The notes beneath the pieces were generated by a model. The model did no database searches. It saw only the letters and a list, made by a program, of their open reading frames with translations, and was not told where the DNA came from. A program made the position numbers and the translations under genes. DNA of 64,000 nt, from NCBI RefSeq assembly GCF_028389875.1, contig NC_084663.1, forward strand, positions 116,507,301 through 116,571,300, in the 5' to 3' direction. The DNA comes from Rhea pennata (taxonomy: Eukaryota > Chordata > Aves > Rheiformes > Rheidae). Shown piece by piece: positions 13,242-24,559 of the stretch. Position 1 is the first letter of the stretch. Each line of letters starts with the position of its first letter.

Positions 13242-14439
13242 AACATAGGCTTTTCACAAATCTTTTTCTGAAAGCCGGAGCGTAGATTTTACAACAACAG
13301 CTGAGGAATGGCAAATGTTCTGTACATTGCTAAGGTGTGTTATAGGCTGCAACCATTTGTCTGTTGAAAAAATGTAGGTGCTTAGTTTATGCTGTTTTTT
13401 TTTTTTTTCTATTTTAGACTACAAGCTAGCTAAGTAGCTGCAGCAAAATTCACAACCTTATTTTTGCCATTCTGTCCCACAAGGCTAAGGCTGTCAGCTG
13501 AGCTCCTACAACATGATCCTGAAGGTGCTCACACCCACGTATTGTGCCCGGTCACCAGAAGGGCAGGCTTAGCCTGCCAAGGAACGCTGCCTTTCACCTT
13601 GCTGACATCCATGTGTGCAACGCTGCCTTCTCAGAGAGATGCTCCGGGCTTATTTTTCTGGTTTATTTTGAAGTAAGTCAAGAGAAATCCTCCAGCTTCC
13701 ACTAGACTATTTTCATTTGAGGCCTGGATCATAAAAACGTGTTGAAGACAACGGAATCCAAAGGATGCAGGTGGAGAAGTTTTTAATAAAAATAGGTGTT
13801 TTGTCATCATTAGGAACTTCCTATACCAGTGTTTAGGTCTTTGATTACTCCATTCAATTTGATTAAGTGCTGAGAAAGAACAAAATGACTAGGCAATCAA
13901 AATCTCCAACAGAAGAGAATCACTTCGGCATTTTTAAAAATCTACTTGAAAAAGGTTCTTTTTTCCAAGCATATTCATGAAAACATTGTCATTTTTACCA
14001 AATCTTGAAATATCTACCAAAATGGCATGTCAGTTTCAAAGTCAGAACCTTTAGCTGACTCGACGTGAGATCCTATATTTTCAACATTTTCTGCTGGAAA
14101 TGTTGGTTGAAATGAAATATCTAAACGAAAATGGCAGGTGTTGCTGCTTTTTGCCTTTGTGCAGCTGAATAAAACATGGTAGCTCATTTGAGTAAGTCCA
14201 AAGCATCTCATACTCTAGCTGTACCATCTGCATCGCAGTTCAAGATGTTATGAAGGACAAATGTAAGGAAATGAAAATTAACTGGTGAAAGGACACTGCA
14301 GACGACAACACTAGGACACAGCATGAGATTTAGTCTTGTTCCCACTCCTGCACAACCAGCCAGAAAGGTAGGTCCTAGTGGGACTCCCACCCAGCAGTTA
14401 ACACACTGCCACGTATTTCCCTAAAGCACCTTCTCCTGC

Positions 14440-14790
14440 AGAGTCGGAGCTCTCATGCGGATGCTTGGCCCTCGCCTCGCTGGAGCGAGCTCCCCACGGC
14501 GCCCCGGGAAAGCAGCTTTGCTCTTTGGTGCTGCGGGGCTGCTGCAGCCGTGCTGGATGCCCCGTGCTCCCCGCGGGAACGTGAGGCATAGCTACGCTTT
14601 TCCAGGATAGCCCACATCTCCGAGGAGGAAGAGCGGGTCCCGCGCCGCCTCTCCCATTGCTGCCCTCGGGTGCTATGCTTGGCCAACTCCTCCTCCAGCC
14701 TTGCTTGCAAAAGCCCCTCTCCATCATCGCCTTGCCTTCGAGTGCTCCGGCCACGGCACGTGCTTTGAGGAGGTGTCATGGTCTTCCCAG
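14440..14790. other. Isolated GC-rich patch with minus-strand open frames
   Basis: The patch is GC-rich with frequent CpG and opens two overlapping minus-strand frames. The one starting at an ATG at 14779 reads at least 108 codons and includes a stretch with alternating E, A, L, R and K (LLQARLEEELAKHSTRG) that looks helical. The second frame (14398-14754) overlaps it and is equally open, which argues for GC-driven chance. No family recognised. Confidence 0.35.
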
Positions 14791-15204
14791 CCTGGAAGTG
14801 CTGGAGAAACCGATGCAGTAAAAGGCTGATTAGAAAGAGCTCCGTGCTGTCAAAGCAGGACCCGAGCTCAGAGCGCAGACCAGACTGCAGCAGGGTTTAA
14901 AAAAGAAGAGAAAAACACTAGATTTTACTTATACTGCTGCAAAAATATATGAATAAGCGTGTTTACATTGAGTGCACAGGCACAGATGTGGAAAGGCTTG
15001 CAGTAAAATATAATTAAGACCGTCAGCATTGCCAAAGCTGAGCAATGGCAAGCGGATGTTTCTTTGGGGCATTTGGTACTGCAGTATCATGGCAAGAGGG
15101 AGCTGCACAGCCACAGAGAATATGAAAATTTCCTTTTTTTTGGCTCAGATCTAAGTCCCTTAGAGTTTTTCCCATTTGTAGTTCCCGTGAATACCAAAGA
15201 TATC
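14791..15204. other. Intergenic sequence, no gene recognised
   Basis: Moderate composition, A/T-rich after 14890. It is crossed by the lower part of a 187-codon minus-strand frame (15023-15586) with many C and W residues and no recognised domain, judged a chance frame. Confidence 0.45.
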
Positions 15205-15290
15205 CTGAAATGCAGACGGGTAATGTGACTTGCCCAATCCCAGACAACAGGTCAATAGCGCAGACCAGAAAAAGCCTCAGGCACAGCTTC
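15205..15290 (+). mobile_element. MIR-like CORE-SINE fragment
   Basis: The bases starting 'gggtaatgtgacttgcccaa' followed by a tccca/aca step, then 'caggtcaatagcgcagacca', match the order of the MIR core (tgacttgcccaaggtcacacagcaggtcagtggcagagcc). Such ancient SINE relics are present but rare in bird genomes. Only the core is recognisable, and I could not align it formally. Confidence 0.45.
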
Positions 15291-16799
15291 ATGCCAGGCT
15301 GAAAACCATAAAGCTTCCAGAACAGGCAATCTCTACATAAACTGAAATCCATCTCCTTAAAATGACAGCCCGAAAAAAGGCTCAGGGAAATATAGTAGTG
15401 GCTGCCCAAATACTGAAAGCTGAGAAACCTGAACCAAACACACCAAAACCAACCGCCATCGCAGAACCGGGAGTGCGGGCCAAGAGGCTGTGCTCCTCTG
15501 GGTCTGTTTTCTTGGCATTTGGGCTGAACTTTGCGTGGCTCCACTTTGGGCAAGGCACAGAAGTTGACCCCAGTCCGTCCTATCACCCCGTTTTGCTCCC
15601 GGCCCGGCCTGCCTGCAAGGTCCTTGCCCCGAGCTGCTGCGGCTCCAGCCTGGGAGACATGGGCTGCCCTGAGTGACGGCCCCCGGGCCAGCTGCCCTCG
15701 CCTGCCCCTCTCTTTCCAGCATAGTTTTTAAACTGATTTATTCTGAAAAGAAGAAAGAAAAGCAAGAAAAGAAGCATTATGCTCTAAACCAGTGAGATTT
15801 TGCCCTTCTGGGGGCAGAGGTTGACTTTTCAACAAAAACGTAGTTTCTTTCCAGCCAGATGTTACGTGTGGAAGTATTTCCCTTTTGGGTGCTCTCTTTG
15901 CTCCCTCCCTGTGATACAGTAAAAGCACGACTGCAGCAGCTTTCTCCCGGTGCCGCGTATGGGGTGTGCAGCTGCCTGTCGTTCTGACTACTTAATCACA
16001 GCAAGTGAGGTTTTAGCCTTTAAATATCTGAGGAGGGACCACCCGTAGCACGTATAAGGCTTGAATTTACAGCCAAGTCGCAACAGCGAGCTTACATCAC
16101 CTCTGCCCGCTGTTTTTGCAGTGGAATCGTGCAACGGAAGAAATGTCAGAAGCCTTGCAGAAGATGGCCAAGAAGGGGGAAAACAGTTGAATTTGTAAAG
16201 TATTAATAATTTAGAAAATAAATCAAAAGATTCCAATTAGAGTTGCAACCTTGGAACAAAGGAGGTTAAAAACATCGAGGTAAATGTTAAATACTCTCCC
16301 TCGAAAGTTCGATCATTTAAGGCAGATGACTATTTTTTCAAGCCATAAAGTCACAGAAAAAATGTAGTTCTAGGTTAACCAAAGCTATTCACAACTTCAG
16401 GTCAACGTATCATACATTGCTTCAGTAAAATAATTTTTAAAAATGCGTTCAGCGAATTTCAAATGCTTGAGCTTCTCTTTTCACAGTGACATTTTAATTT
16501 CAAATTGACCTTAAAAAAGGTTATCAAAATGGGGATAAAAACATTTACATCATCCTGAGGCAATTCTCTCCTCCAGCCTCACTTTTTTTACTGCTAAAGG
16601 GGCCAAACGAAAACCCCAAACCATTATTTCCTTAGCTGCAATGTTTCTGAAGGAGAAAGAATCCCTCCCAGAAATGGAAATCTCACCTACCAGCCACTTA
16701 ATTTTTTTTTCCTTAGTTATAAAAGTAGCCAGTTTAGTAACAGATCCCTTTGGATTGCGGACAAATCTAGTAAGTGCTGGAGCAATTTTGTCCAAATAC
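15291..16799. other. Intergenic sequence, no gene recognised
   Basis: GC-rich at 15440-15720 (with open frames on both strands, none with a domain), then AT-rich from 16180. No exon recognised. Confidence 0.5.
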
Positions 16800-17200
16800 C
16801 AAGGATGCCCGCATTAATATTCCACAAAGGTTTCAGGATCAACAGTAGCATGCATAATAATGTTAATAGCAGCCGGGCTTATTATCAGAACGATTTGGCC
16901 TCATCTGGCCTCCTTTGGCAAAATGAAATGCATAATAAGGCCTGCTAATGTTAGGCTCTTTGGCAGGTCTTAGGAGATGAGACGGTACAGCTGGCAGGAT
17001 GAAATGGGAGCAGCTGGAAGAGGAAGACTTGGTTTCTACATATTAAAACACTTGACATTTGGTATCTGAAGGGAACAGTGTTTGTTTAGTGCTAATAAAT
17101 AACTCACCAATGATGACAACTTGCAATGACAGCTTTTATTATGGTCTGGTTAATCCTTAAATTCAGCTTTGTCCTTTTAGACCATCTGCTGCCAATTTTT
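16800..17200. promoter_or_regulatory. Candidate conserved non-coding element (TAAT-rich)
   Basis: An AT-rich stretch without simple repeats, dense in homeodomain-type TAAT cores and containing the same decamer tgcataataa twice (16851-16860 and 16929-16938). In between are ggcct-containing blocks and TTTGGCA. This texture (complex, low CpG, clustered homeodomain-like sites in a gene-poor interval) is typical of vertebrate developmental enhancers. Conservation itself cannot be seen from one sequence, so the call is an inference. Confidence 0.3.
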
Positions 17201-20200
17201 TTTTGTTAAGTGTCATGCACTTATGCGTGCACTTATGTCATGCAACAAAAGTCGTAGTCATGCAAATACGGAACGTATGCCTTGGAGTCGTCATTTCCAA
17301 GTGAGGCAGAACCAGAAGCTAGGCTCGGAGGGACAGAGGCAGAAACGACCGCCCAGAGTACGCTGGCGGGTGGGGGAGGCTTTTACCAGAGCGTTTTGTG
17401 CCTAGGTATGTCTAGCACTCTTCCCAGAATGACGCCGATCGATGCTTGTGCACAGGTCTGACTGAATGCACTTTTCTTCAAGCATTCAAATTTTCTAGGC
17501 ATGGGAAAATACCACTTTTTTCCTACTGAATGAACGTGGCTTATTTCTGCTAGAGAAATTACAAGCCTCTCCCTGTACAAACATCAAATAAACAGATGTC
17601 AGCACCAATGATTTCCTCCAAGCCTGAGGTAATAACCAGGCAACACCATCCGCGTTCCTTGCAGACACATCTGGTCGGTGTGGATGTGCTGTTACTGTTG
17701 CTGTCACAGCCCTCGTGACGTCTGATGTCACTCATTTTTGGTATATCATCAGATCTCTGCCTGCGAGACCATCATTTTCAGTGCACTCAGTTGCTTTACC
17801 TCTTTCACAGATAGCCTACCAAGCTGCTACATGCTGGGGAAACCCAGACAAAATGCCACACGCACAGCGAGGAGCAACTACAACTCTCAGTGCAGAACAC
17901 GCGCTGAAGATGGGAAGAAGCAACTCTGTGACAGTGAAAAAACTTAACTATCTATAACGAAAGAGGAAAATGGTCTGGAAGGGACGACCCCTACAGCACA
18001 TCATGAGGTGCTTGTCACCCCGTGTCCAGTTAAGAAAAAGGCTTGTTTTGCAATGTGATGAGTTAGATGCACTCTTATCTCAGAAGTTAAAAATGTAAAA
18101 TCAAAAAAGAAAGACTTTAGGACCCACTTCAGACCTGTGGTTTGCAGAAGGGGCTGTTTTGCACAGAACTGCATTGACCATGATCACTGGGTTGAAAATC
18201 TTGGCTCCAGCATAGTGACAGGACTGTCCCGTTTCCTTTATGCTTTGAGTTCATTTATTTTTTTCTCCCTGTGAAGGTCCACACCATGGACACCTCTGAG
18301 ACCCATGTGGCAGCTGTGGCCACCCTGGGCAATGCAGCCTCGGGACTGTTTTTGCTGGAAGAGGATCTTGCCTGTTTCCTCTGGCCACCGCAGTTCAATC
18401 AAAGGTGGCTGTTTTCTGGCCTCCAGAGGCCTTGAAACAGGCCAGAGGCAGCTAAAGCCCTGAGAGGCATGCCCAAAAGCATCTCTTCATCAACCTGTGG
18501 CGCCTCAGACATCTTGACATCTCTCCAAGTTTTCCTGGCTCATGCCTTTGAGCTAAGATGCATATTTGGCCCTTTAAACTTCCATGTGCTTTGCTGGATC
18601 TCTGCTTCAGGAACCAGCTTTTGGCTCCTGCCTGTGCTATAGTTCTCCGGCATGACCTTGAGTGAAATCTTATCCCACAGGATCCCAGCCTTTAAAATGA
18701 AAATAGCAACCTGCTCCAGCCCGGGCAAGTTCTGCGAGGTTAACTGCCCTCATTTAAGTAATTGTCTATCTGCAGATCGTGTGGCATATAGGATGTACTA
18801 CAGAAACTAGTGTTTTAAGCCACAGAAAAGGAATTTATAACACTGTAGGTAGTATTACATTTTAAAAATATCCTTTAATTTCCCTTGAGAAAGAAATTAA
18901 GAACTTCCATATGAATGGTTCAGCCTTCAGCTGTGTGGATTTTCTTTTGTTGTTTAAGATCCCAAGGAAGGACTGACTGCCCTTTTCAGATGGCGTTTCA
19001 CCTACAAGAGCGGTTTTTCACCTGTTAATTGAGTGCCATCACATTACTCACATTGTGAGGTGCACATCACTGCAGCCATCCCCCAATGCTAAGTACCATG
19101 TGTAAGAACAGGTCTGTCTACTGATCATGCATTTAATGATGCTTAAATATAACCATGGAGAATAATTAGAACCAGAAGTGAATATCTTACTATGGAATTC
19201 ACGGCATTTTTCTTCTGTGAAGTTTCCTTGGAGATATGCTGAATGAAATGATTCAAGCAGAATGTTTTAAAACACTGCTGCTTTATGAGTAGCCTAGAAT
19301 GACCAGTAACTCTAAACCTATTTAGAAACAGGCTTTAATTGGGCTGCTTGTATTAGTCAGGCAAAAACAATGTTTACATAAAAAGCTTTCAAGTGAATGC
19401 AGCAGAGTGAAAAGTATTATCTCTTTTCCACCAGGGCAGATTAGACTGGGAGGCCTGCCAGGCTATCCACTGTGCGCACTTCCACCAGCGCTGAGAAGTT
19501 GCAGACCCACTGCAGCTTGGTTATGTCCAACCACATCAGCAACGTTCAGCCCAAGACCAGATAGCTGGTGAAGAGATGGCTCTGCGCTGGGAGGCACTTG
19601 CATCATCTCACACATGTTTTCCTGAGAGCACTCCATAGTCAGCTCACCAGGAAGATGGCAAACAAATTATTCCTGCATTATACTACTCCATTTTGAGAAA
19701 GCTAATGACTTTTCTGGGGAACCTGGCTCAGAGGCAGCCTGGATCTGCTTCAATGTACAAGGAAACAACATAGCGGAATAGTCCACTTGGTCATCTTCTG
19801 CATCCTGTCCCAAGTGGCAGCTGGTGTCCATCCTGCAGGGCTTCCCTGGACACATAAAACTGCCAGCACTCCCAGAGTACGGGGTGAGGGGGAGAAGGTG
19901 CCAAGGGGATGGAAACAACCAGCCCTTCACATATGTTTTGAGTGAGGATAATGGGGGAGATGCCCTCGCATGCAGAAAAATCCAACACTGGCTGAGGCAG
20001 TGACCTGTAGCAATTACTGGAAATGTTTAATACAACCATAGTCAAGCAAGCAACAAACCTGAATGTTTTTTTAGGATCTCTGCTTAAACCAGCTCTCTCT
20101 CTGTCACCACTTGGTAAACTGCTAGCTTGGTGCGGTTTGGTTTATTTTAAGGTTCTGCTCTTGTGGCTCGTGGCAGGGGGAATATAAGCCCCCAATCCCC

Positions 20201-23200
20201 CATAGTGGACTAACACAGCGGGGGCTGTCCCCTTGAGCTGCTCCTGTCTCGGTTTGGTCTCCTGGCCTCACTTGCCCCTCGGTCAGCATCTCAGCCAGGC
20301 TTGTTCCCCATGCATCTGCCTTCAGCACTCCAAGTGTTCATGAGGTTTGATCTCTGAGAAATCATATGATTCCTCTTGGGAAGCCTCTTGGGAGCAGCTC
20401 TGCAATTGCTTTAAATTCAGGAAAATCTCCCCTTTCAGTCTTCTGCGTATACAGCACGATGGGGGAAGCTGTGCAAACTGCTTGCACCCCAACAACCTGG
20501 TCTTTCCTCTGGTGGTGTGAATGGTCCTCCTCTCCAGCACCTTCATTCCCTGGCCTGTTTCCCTCCCCAAGGTGACAGACCCATCTGTGTCACATATTGC
20601 CCCTCTCTGCCTCCCAAGCAACCACTGCCTCAGGACTATGCCTTCCCCTAGGACTATGTGTAGGTATGTGAACAGACTTTTTAAAATAGCCTGTTAAAAA
20701 TACAGCCACATCATCAGCTGTGTCTTGCCTCTGCTCTGGCTGGAAGAGTTCCTGGGGAGAGAGACTGGTCTGTGGCAAAGGCGCTGGCCTATGTTCATGA
20801 GATCCGTGTTCAGTTTAGTCAGGGATGATCTGTGGGATGTTGGGCAACTGCCTGCTCTTTTCCTTTGCCCCCCTCAAACAGGGTGCAACACTTTCTTGTG
20901 TCCAAAGATGGTTTAGATTCAGCAAAGTGTGTGAGGTCCTGAGCCAGCAGAATAAAGGGAGTTATAGTAGCTGAGAGACACTTCCAGAGGTGCATCAGTC
21001 CTGAGGTCAAATGTGTAATATAATGTAAAAAATATTCCTACTGCTATGTCCATGCTCCCCCATTCTGCCTTAACTTGATGAACCCCAGTTCTGCAGACAT
21101 GGCGATTCAAGGAGGTTGCAAATCCTACTAGGAACTCTGGGCAGTCACTTGCACCCAGCTATCTCCTTTGCAGTTTGTTTGAATCTCTTTTTATATGCAG
21201 CTCTTGCATCCCTACCAGCAGTATGGTCTTACCCAGGTATCATCACTCTGGGACAGTGGCTTTCTAGCCCAACGCTGGTGGCATCAACAGCACTCAGCTT
21301 GCTGGTACTATCTGAGGTAGCTTTGTCTGTCTCTAAAATGCCTCTTTATTAAAATGCCTATAATGATAATTAATTTAATGATAAAGGTTAATAGAAATTA
21401 AGGACATTGAAGATTCTTTCACATGTCTCTGGATGTGATCATTAGAGAACCTTGCATCAGGAGAGTCTCATACCACATAGCCTTCACTTTTATGCATAGA
21501 GATGAGCCACATAGGTCCTTTACAGACTGAGTTATAAAATACATGTAAATGGTTGTTGTTGTGTGGGTGCTTTTGTAATCTGTCTCATTCCTGTCTTTCA
21601 GTGAGACTTTGGTTTGACTTAACAGGAAAAGCAGTGAAAAACTTTAATTAAAATTTTGCTACTCCCTGGACAGCTGTTCTTGAGTGTTGTATAAAATATT
21701 ACACATCATTATAAAAGTACATTCATATTTTATTTTAAACACATTAGTAATAGGGATTTTATAGGGCCATAGTGATTTATTAAGCTCAGGATTGCAGCAA
21801 TAAAGGGGTATACACACACCCATAGGTAAGCACTCCTCTATAGATGTCAACATGTATGTATATATGTATAACATTTTGTGATGTCTGTGAAATTCTAGGA
21901 AAATTTGTTGGCAAAGGAGCAGTTGACTTTCACATTTGTCGTATGGGCTTTGCTTCTGATGTTCATGCTAGACTCACCACTGCTCTTGCCACTGCAAAAA
22001 TGCCTCAGATGTCCTATAAAAGAGGGCATTCAGGGTCAGTAATAACCCACAGCATTATGCATTCTCTTTGGTGTTCTACAAATGCTTATTTGCTTTGAGG
22101 CATGCTATTTTATAGAAAGCATCTCCTAAGGATGCATTTGTAACCTCCAGTCAGTCAAGACCATCCACAGACTACTTTACAGTCAATGCTCCAGAACTCG
22201 TAAATGTTGCAAAGAAAGCGATGAAAGCTCATTAGCCGTTTGTTCACCTGCTCTAGATGTTCCAATAGTGAGGATTTTCTTCCAGAATTTTTTGAAACCT
22301 ATGAGCTATATATACCAATTACCAGCACAGCCCTGATCCATTTCTAGAGAAAATCTAAGGAGTCTAAGATTTTCTGAAGCTTCACTCTAACCACTGCATT
22401 TTGCATGAAAAATGCATGGCTGATTACTATTATTGGAAATGATTCCAATATGGTTTACTCCCATTTAATCTTCAGACAGAAAGTTAAGGAGCAGAGATCC
22501 CTGAGCATGCTGCCTCACAAGTACTGCTGCATTTTCCCAGGCTGCACAGGGTCTTGCTTTCTGGAGCAAAGGAGACAATAATCTGTGGATGGTTTCACTT
22601 CTTACAAACCTGAGTCCTCCAGCCAAAAGCTGAAGGTTAGAAATTTGGCTAAAATAGTATTAGCAGAATAAAAATCTCAATATCGCTTCTAATGCCATGT
22701 CAGACTACATGGAACAGCGTGCGAGCCACTACGCAGCACTACGTTGGATCAGTTGCTTGTTTGGCTTGGGAATTTCCCCGAATGCCCACCCTTCTTTATT
22801 TTCTTTCTTTTTTCTATCTACACCATCTTCGAGGCTGTCTGTCACATTGTCCTCTCCCAACCATTACAGATGTACCGAGCTTCTCAGCTCAGCTACGACA
22901 GCTCGAAAGGGAAACATTGTGATGTTGCCAGCTCACTGAATAGGGAACATTTTGTTCGAAGCAAGCACACTGAGCTTATTATCCAGTTCAGCGCCCAGAA
23001 CACGCGGAAGAACCTGGTTTAGACTCGCAGCAGATTGCCTTGGAGCTGGGGTCCTGCTGGGCTCGTGGCCTGGAAAGTCACAGCAGCTCCCGGGAAGATC
23101 ATAACACCTTCAGTGTGGCATGGTCTGCAGCTGAAAGGACTCACGCCTCTGGGGTTCAGCTCAGCTACAATTCTCAGGCACCTACCAGAAAAAGATGTCG

Positions 23201-24089
23201 TGCCTGAAGTTCATTTCACCTCATAGGACTGTGAGCAACTGGACAGACTTGTGTGTTTTTGTTGTCAAATTAAACTTCCTTGAATTTCTGGGAAATTACT
23301 GAAATTCCTAAATTTGATCTAGATTTGGATGAAAGCCAATAGAAAAAAAGTCCATGGTTTAGAGATCCTGCCTTCTAGTCAGTTTAAGCACCTGTGATAA
23401 CCAAGAATAGCTGTTATACTTGCTGCTTTGGCATTTAACAGACTTCCTCTTTACAATTATCGTGTCCTACCAACCAGAAAAACAACAAATGGCCAAGATT
23501 AAGATTTCTACTGGGATACTAGCTTGGGAGCATCTAATCCAGGCAGTAATTTACTGGATTGTGGCCACCATGCTGCCCTCGACTGTGCACCTCATGTATG
23601 AGGCTCATTGACAGTGTGCTTGAGCGTTGCACGGCTAACGGAGCTCATGTCCAGGCCTACGTAAAGCAGCAGGTCCCAAAGCAGGAACCGAGGTTCATGG
23701 TCTGCAGAGTCGTATCAAGCCATCTGTGGTCAGTCTTGCACGACCTCGGGGGCAGTCTCAAGCACGAGTTTGACAAGGATGCATGAAGGCCCGCAAGTTG
23801 GCAGCTGGTCTGTGGGACACAGTGCTCTGTGGTATGTTAAGTCTAACGCCAGGTTTATCTACAGCAGAGTGAAGCATCACAGAGTGCTTGCTCTGTGGTG
23901 GTTAACAGGGGGAAATCACACGTTCCCGTTGAGGGACTGCCTCCAGCTGACCCGTGGCTCTGTGCTGGCAGTATCAACAGAGATTCCCTATTTAGTGTGA
24001 CATGCTCTGTTATTTCACAGCTGCGTATGAAATCTTTTCTGCCCTCCTTTCTCGAATACTTTTATGAGTCGGAGGCAAGAAAAGGGTCA
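17201..24089. other. Intergenic sequence, no gene recognised
   Basis: About 6.9 kb. Open frames of 60-100 codons occur on both strands without splice-flanked or domain structure. GC content is moderate at 18230-18530 and 19430-20900 and low at 21350-21900. I recognise no transposon ends or RNA genes. An unclassified old LTR or LINE in the 19.4-21.3 kb part is possible. Confidence 0.45.
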
Positions 24090-24520
24090 GATGAGCAAAG
24101 ATGCCCCTGCAGAGGTACCTTACGGAGTTTTCAAGCCTGGGAAGTGGCTGCTGGCAGCCGTGCAGCTGTACGGCTGGGCTTGCCGCACTCAGCGCGACGA
24201 CCTGGGCGGCGGGTGGCCGCTCTTTACGGAGCAATGGAAACCTCCAGCCGGACGGTGGTTCTGGTGAGCAGATGCAGGGTTCAATGACTCAGTGAAGCAG
24301 AGTGAGCCCGCCGGGAGCCCAGCACCCTCATGCAGCCGCCCGCGCCGCGCCGCGCTTGACGCCCGCAGGTCGCGCTGCTGCCGAAGCCGGCCCCAGAGCC
24401 GGCGGGCAGCAGTGCCAGAGGCTGGCCGCATGCGGCAGCACCCGGCAGCGGTCACGCTGTGTGCGCCCGGCCGTGAGGGAGAAAAACAGCTCGCTTCACG
24501 CCGAAGCGGGACTTGGCAAG
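24090..24520. promoter_or_regulatory. Orphan CpG island
   Basis: CpG is dense from about 24150 to 24490 (runs such as ccgcccgcgccgcgccgcgc at 24337-24356). Sequence on both sides is CpG-poor. A perfect AP-1-type site tgactcag lies near 24286. Open frames of 64-130 codons run in several frames of both strands, as expected from GC-rich DNA, and none has a domain. A CpG island this far from the nearest recognised gene may mark the promoter of an unannotated transcript or a distal enhancer. Confidence 0.55.
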
Positions 24521-24559
24521 GGTGACCTAAATTCTGGGTAGCGCTGGTGCGACAGACTG

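Larger units (their letters stand above)
10090..14430. other. Intergenic sequence with simple repeats, no gene recognised
   Basis: Contains the CCTT tract at 10775, the G-rich tract at 12125 and two poly(T) runs at 13219 and 13395, listed separately. The 148-codon minus-strand frame at 12238-12684 sits in a GC-rich stretch opposite two plus-strand frames and shows no domain, so it is not called as a gene. Confidence 0.5.

Noticed and set aside
15023-15586. 187-codon minus-strand frame.
   Set aside because: It overlaps a MIR-like SINE core on the plus strand and two other open frames, and has no recognised domain.
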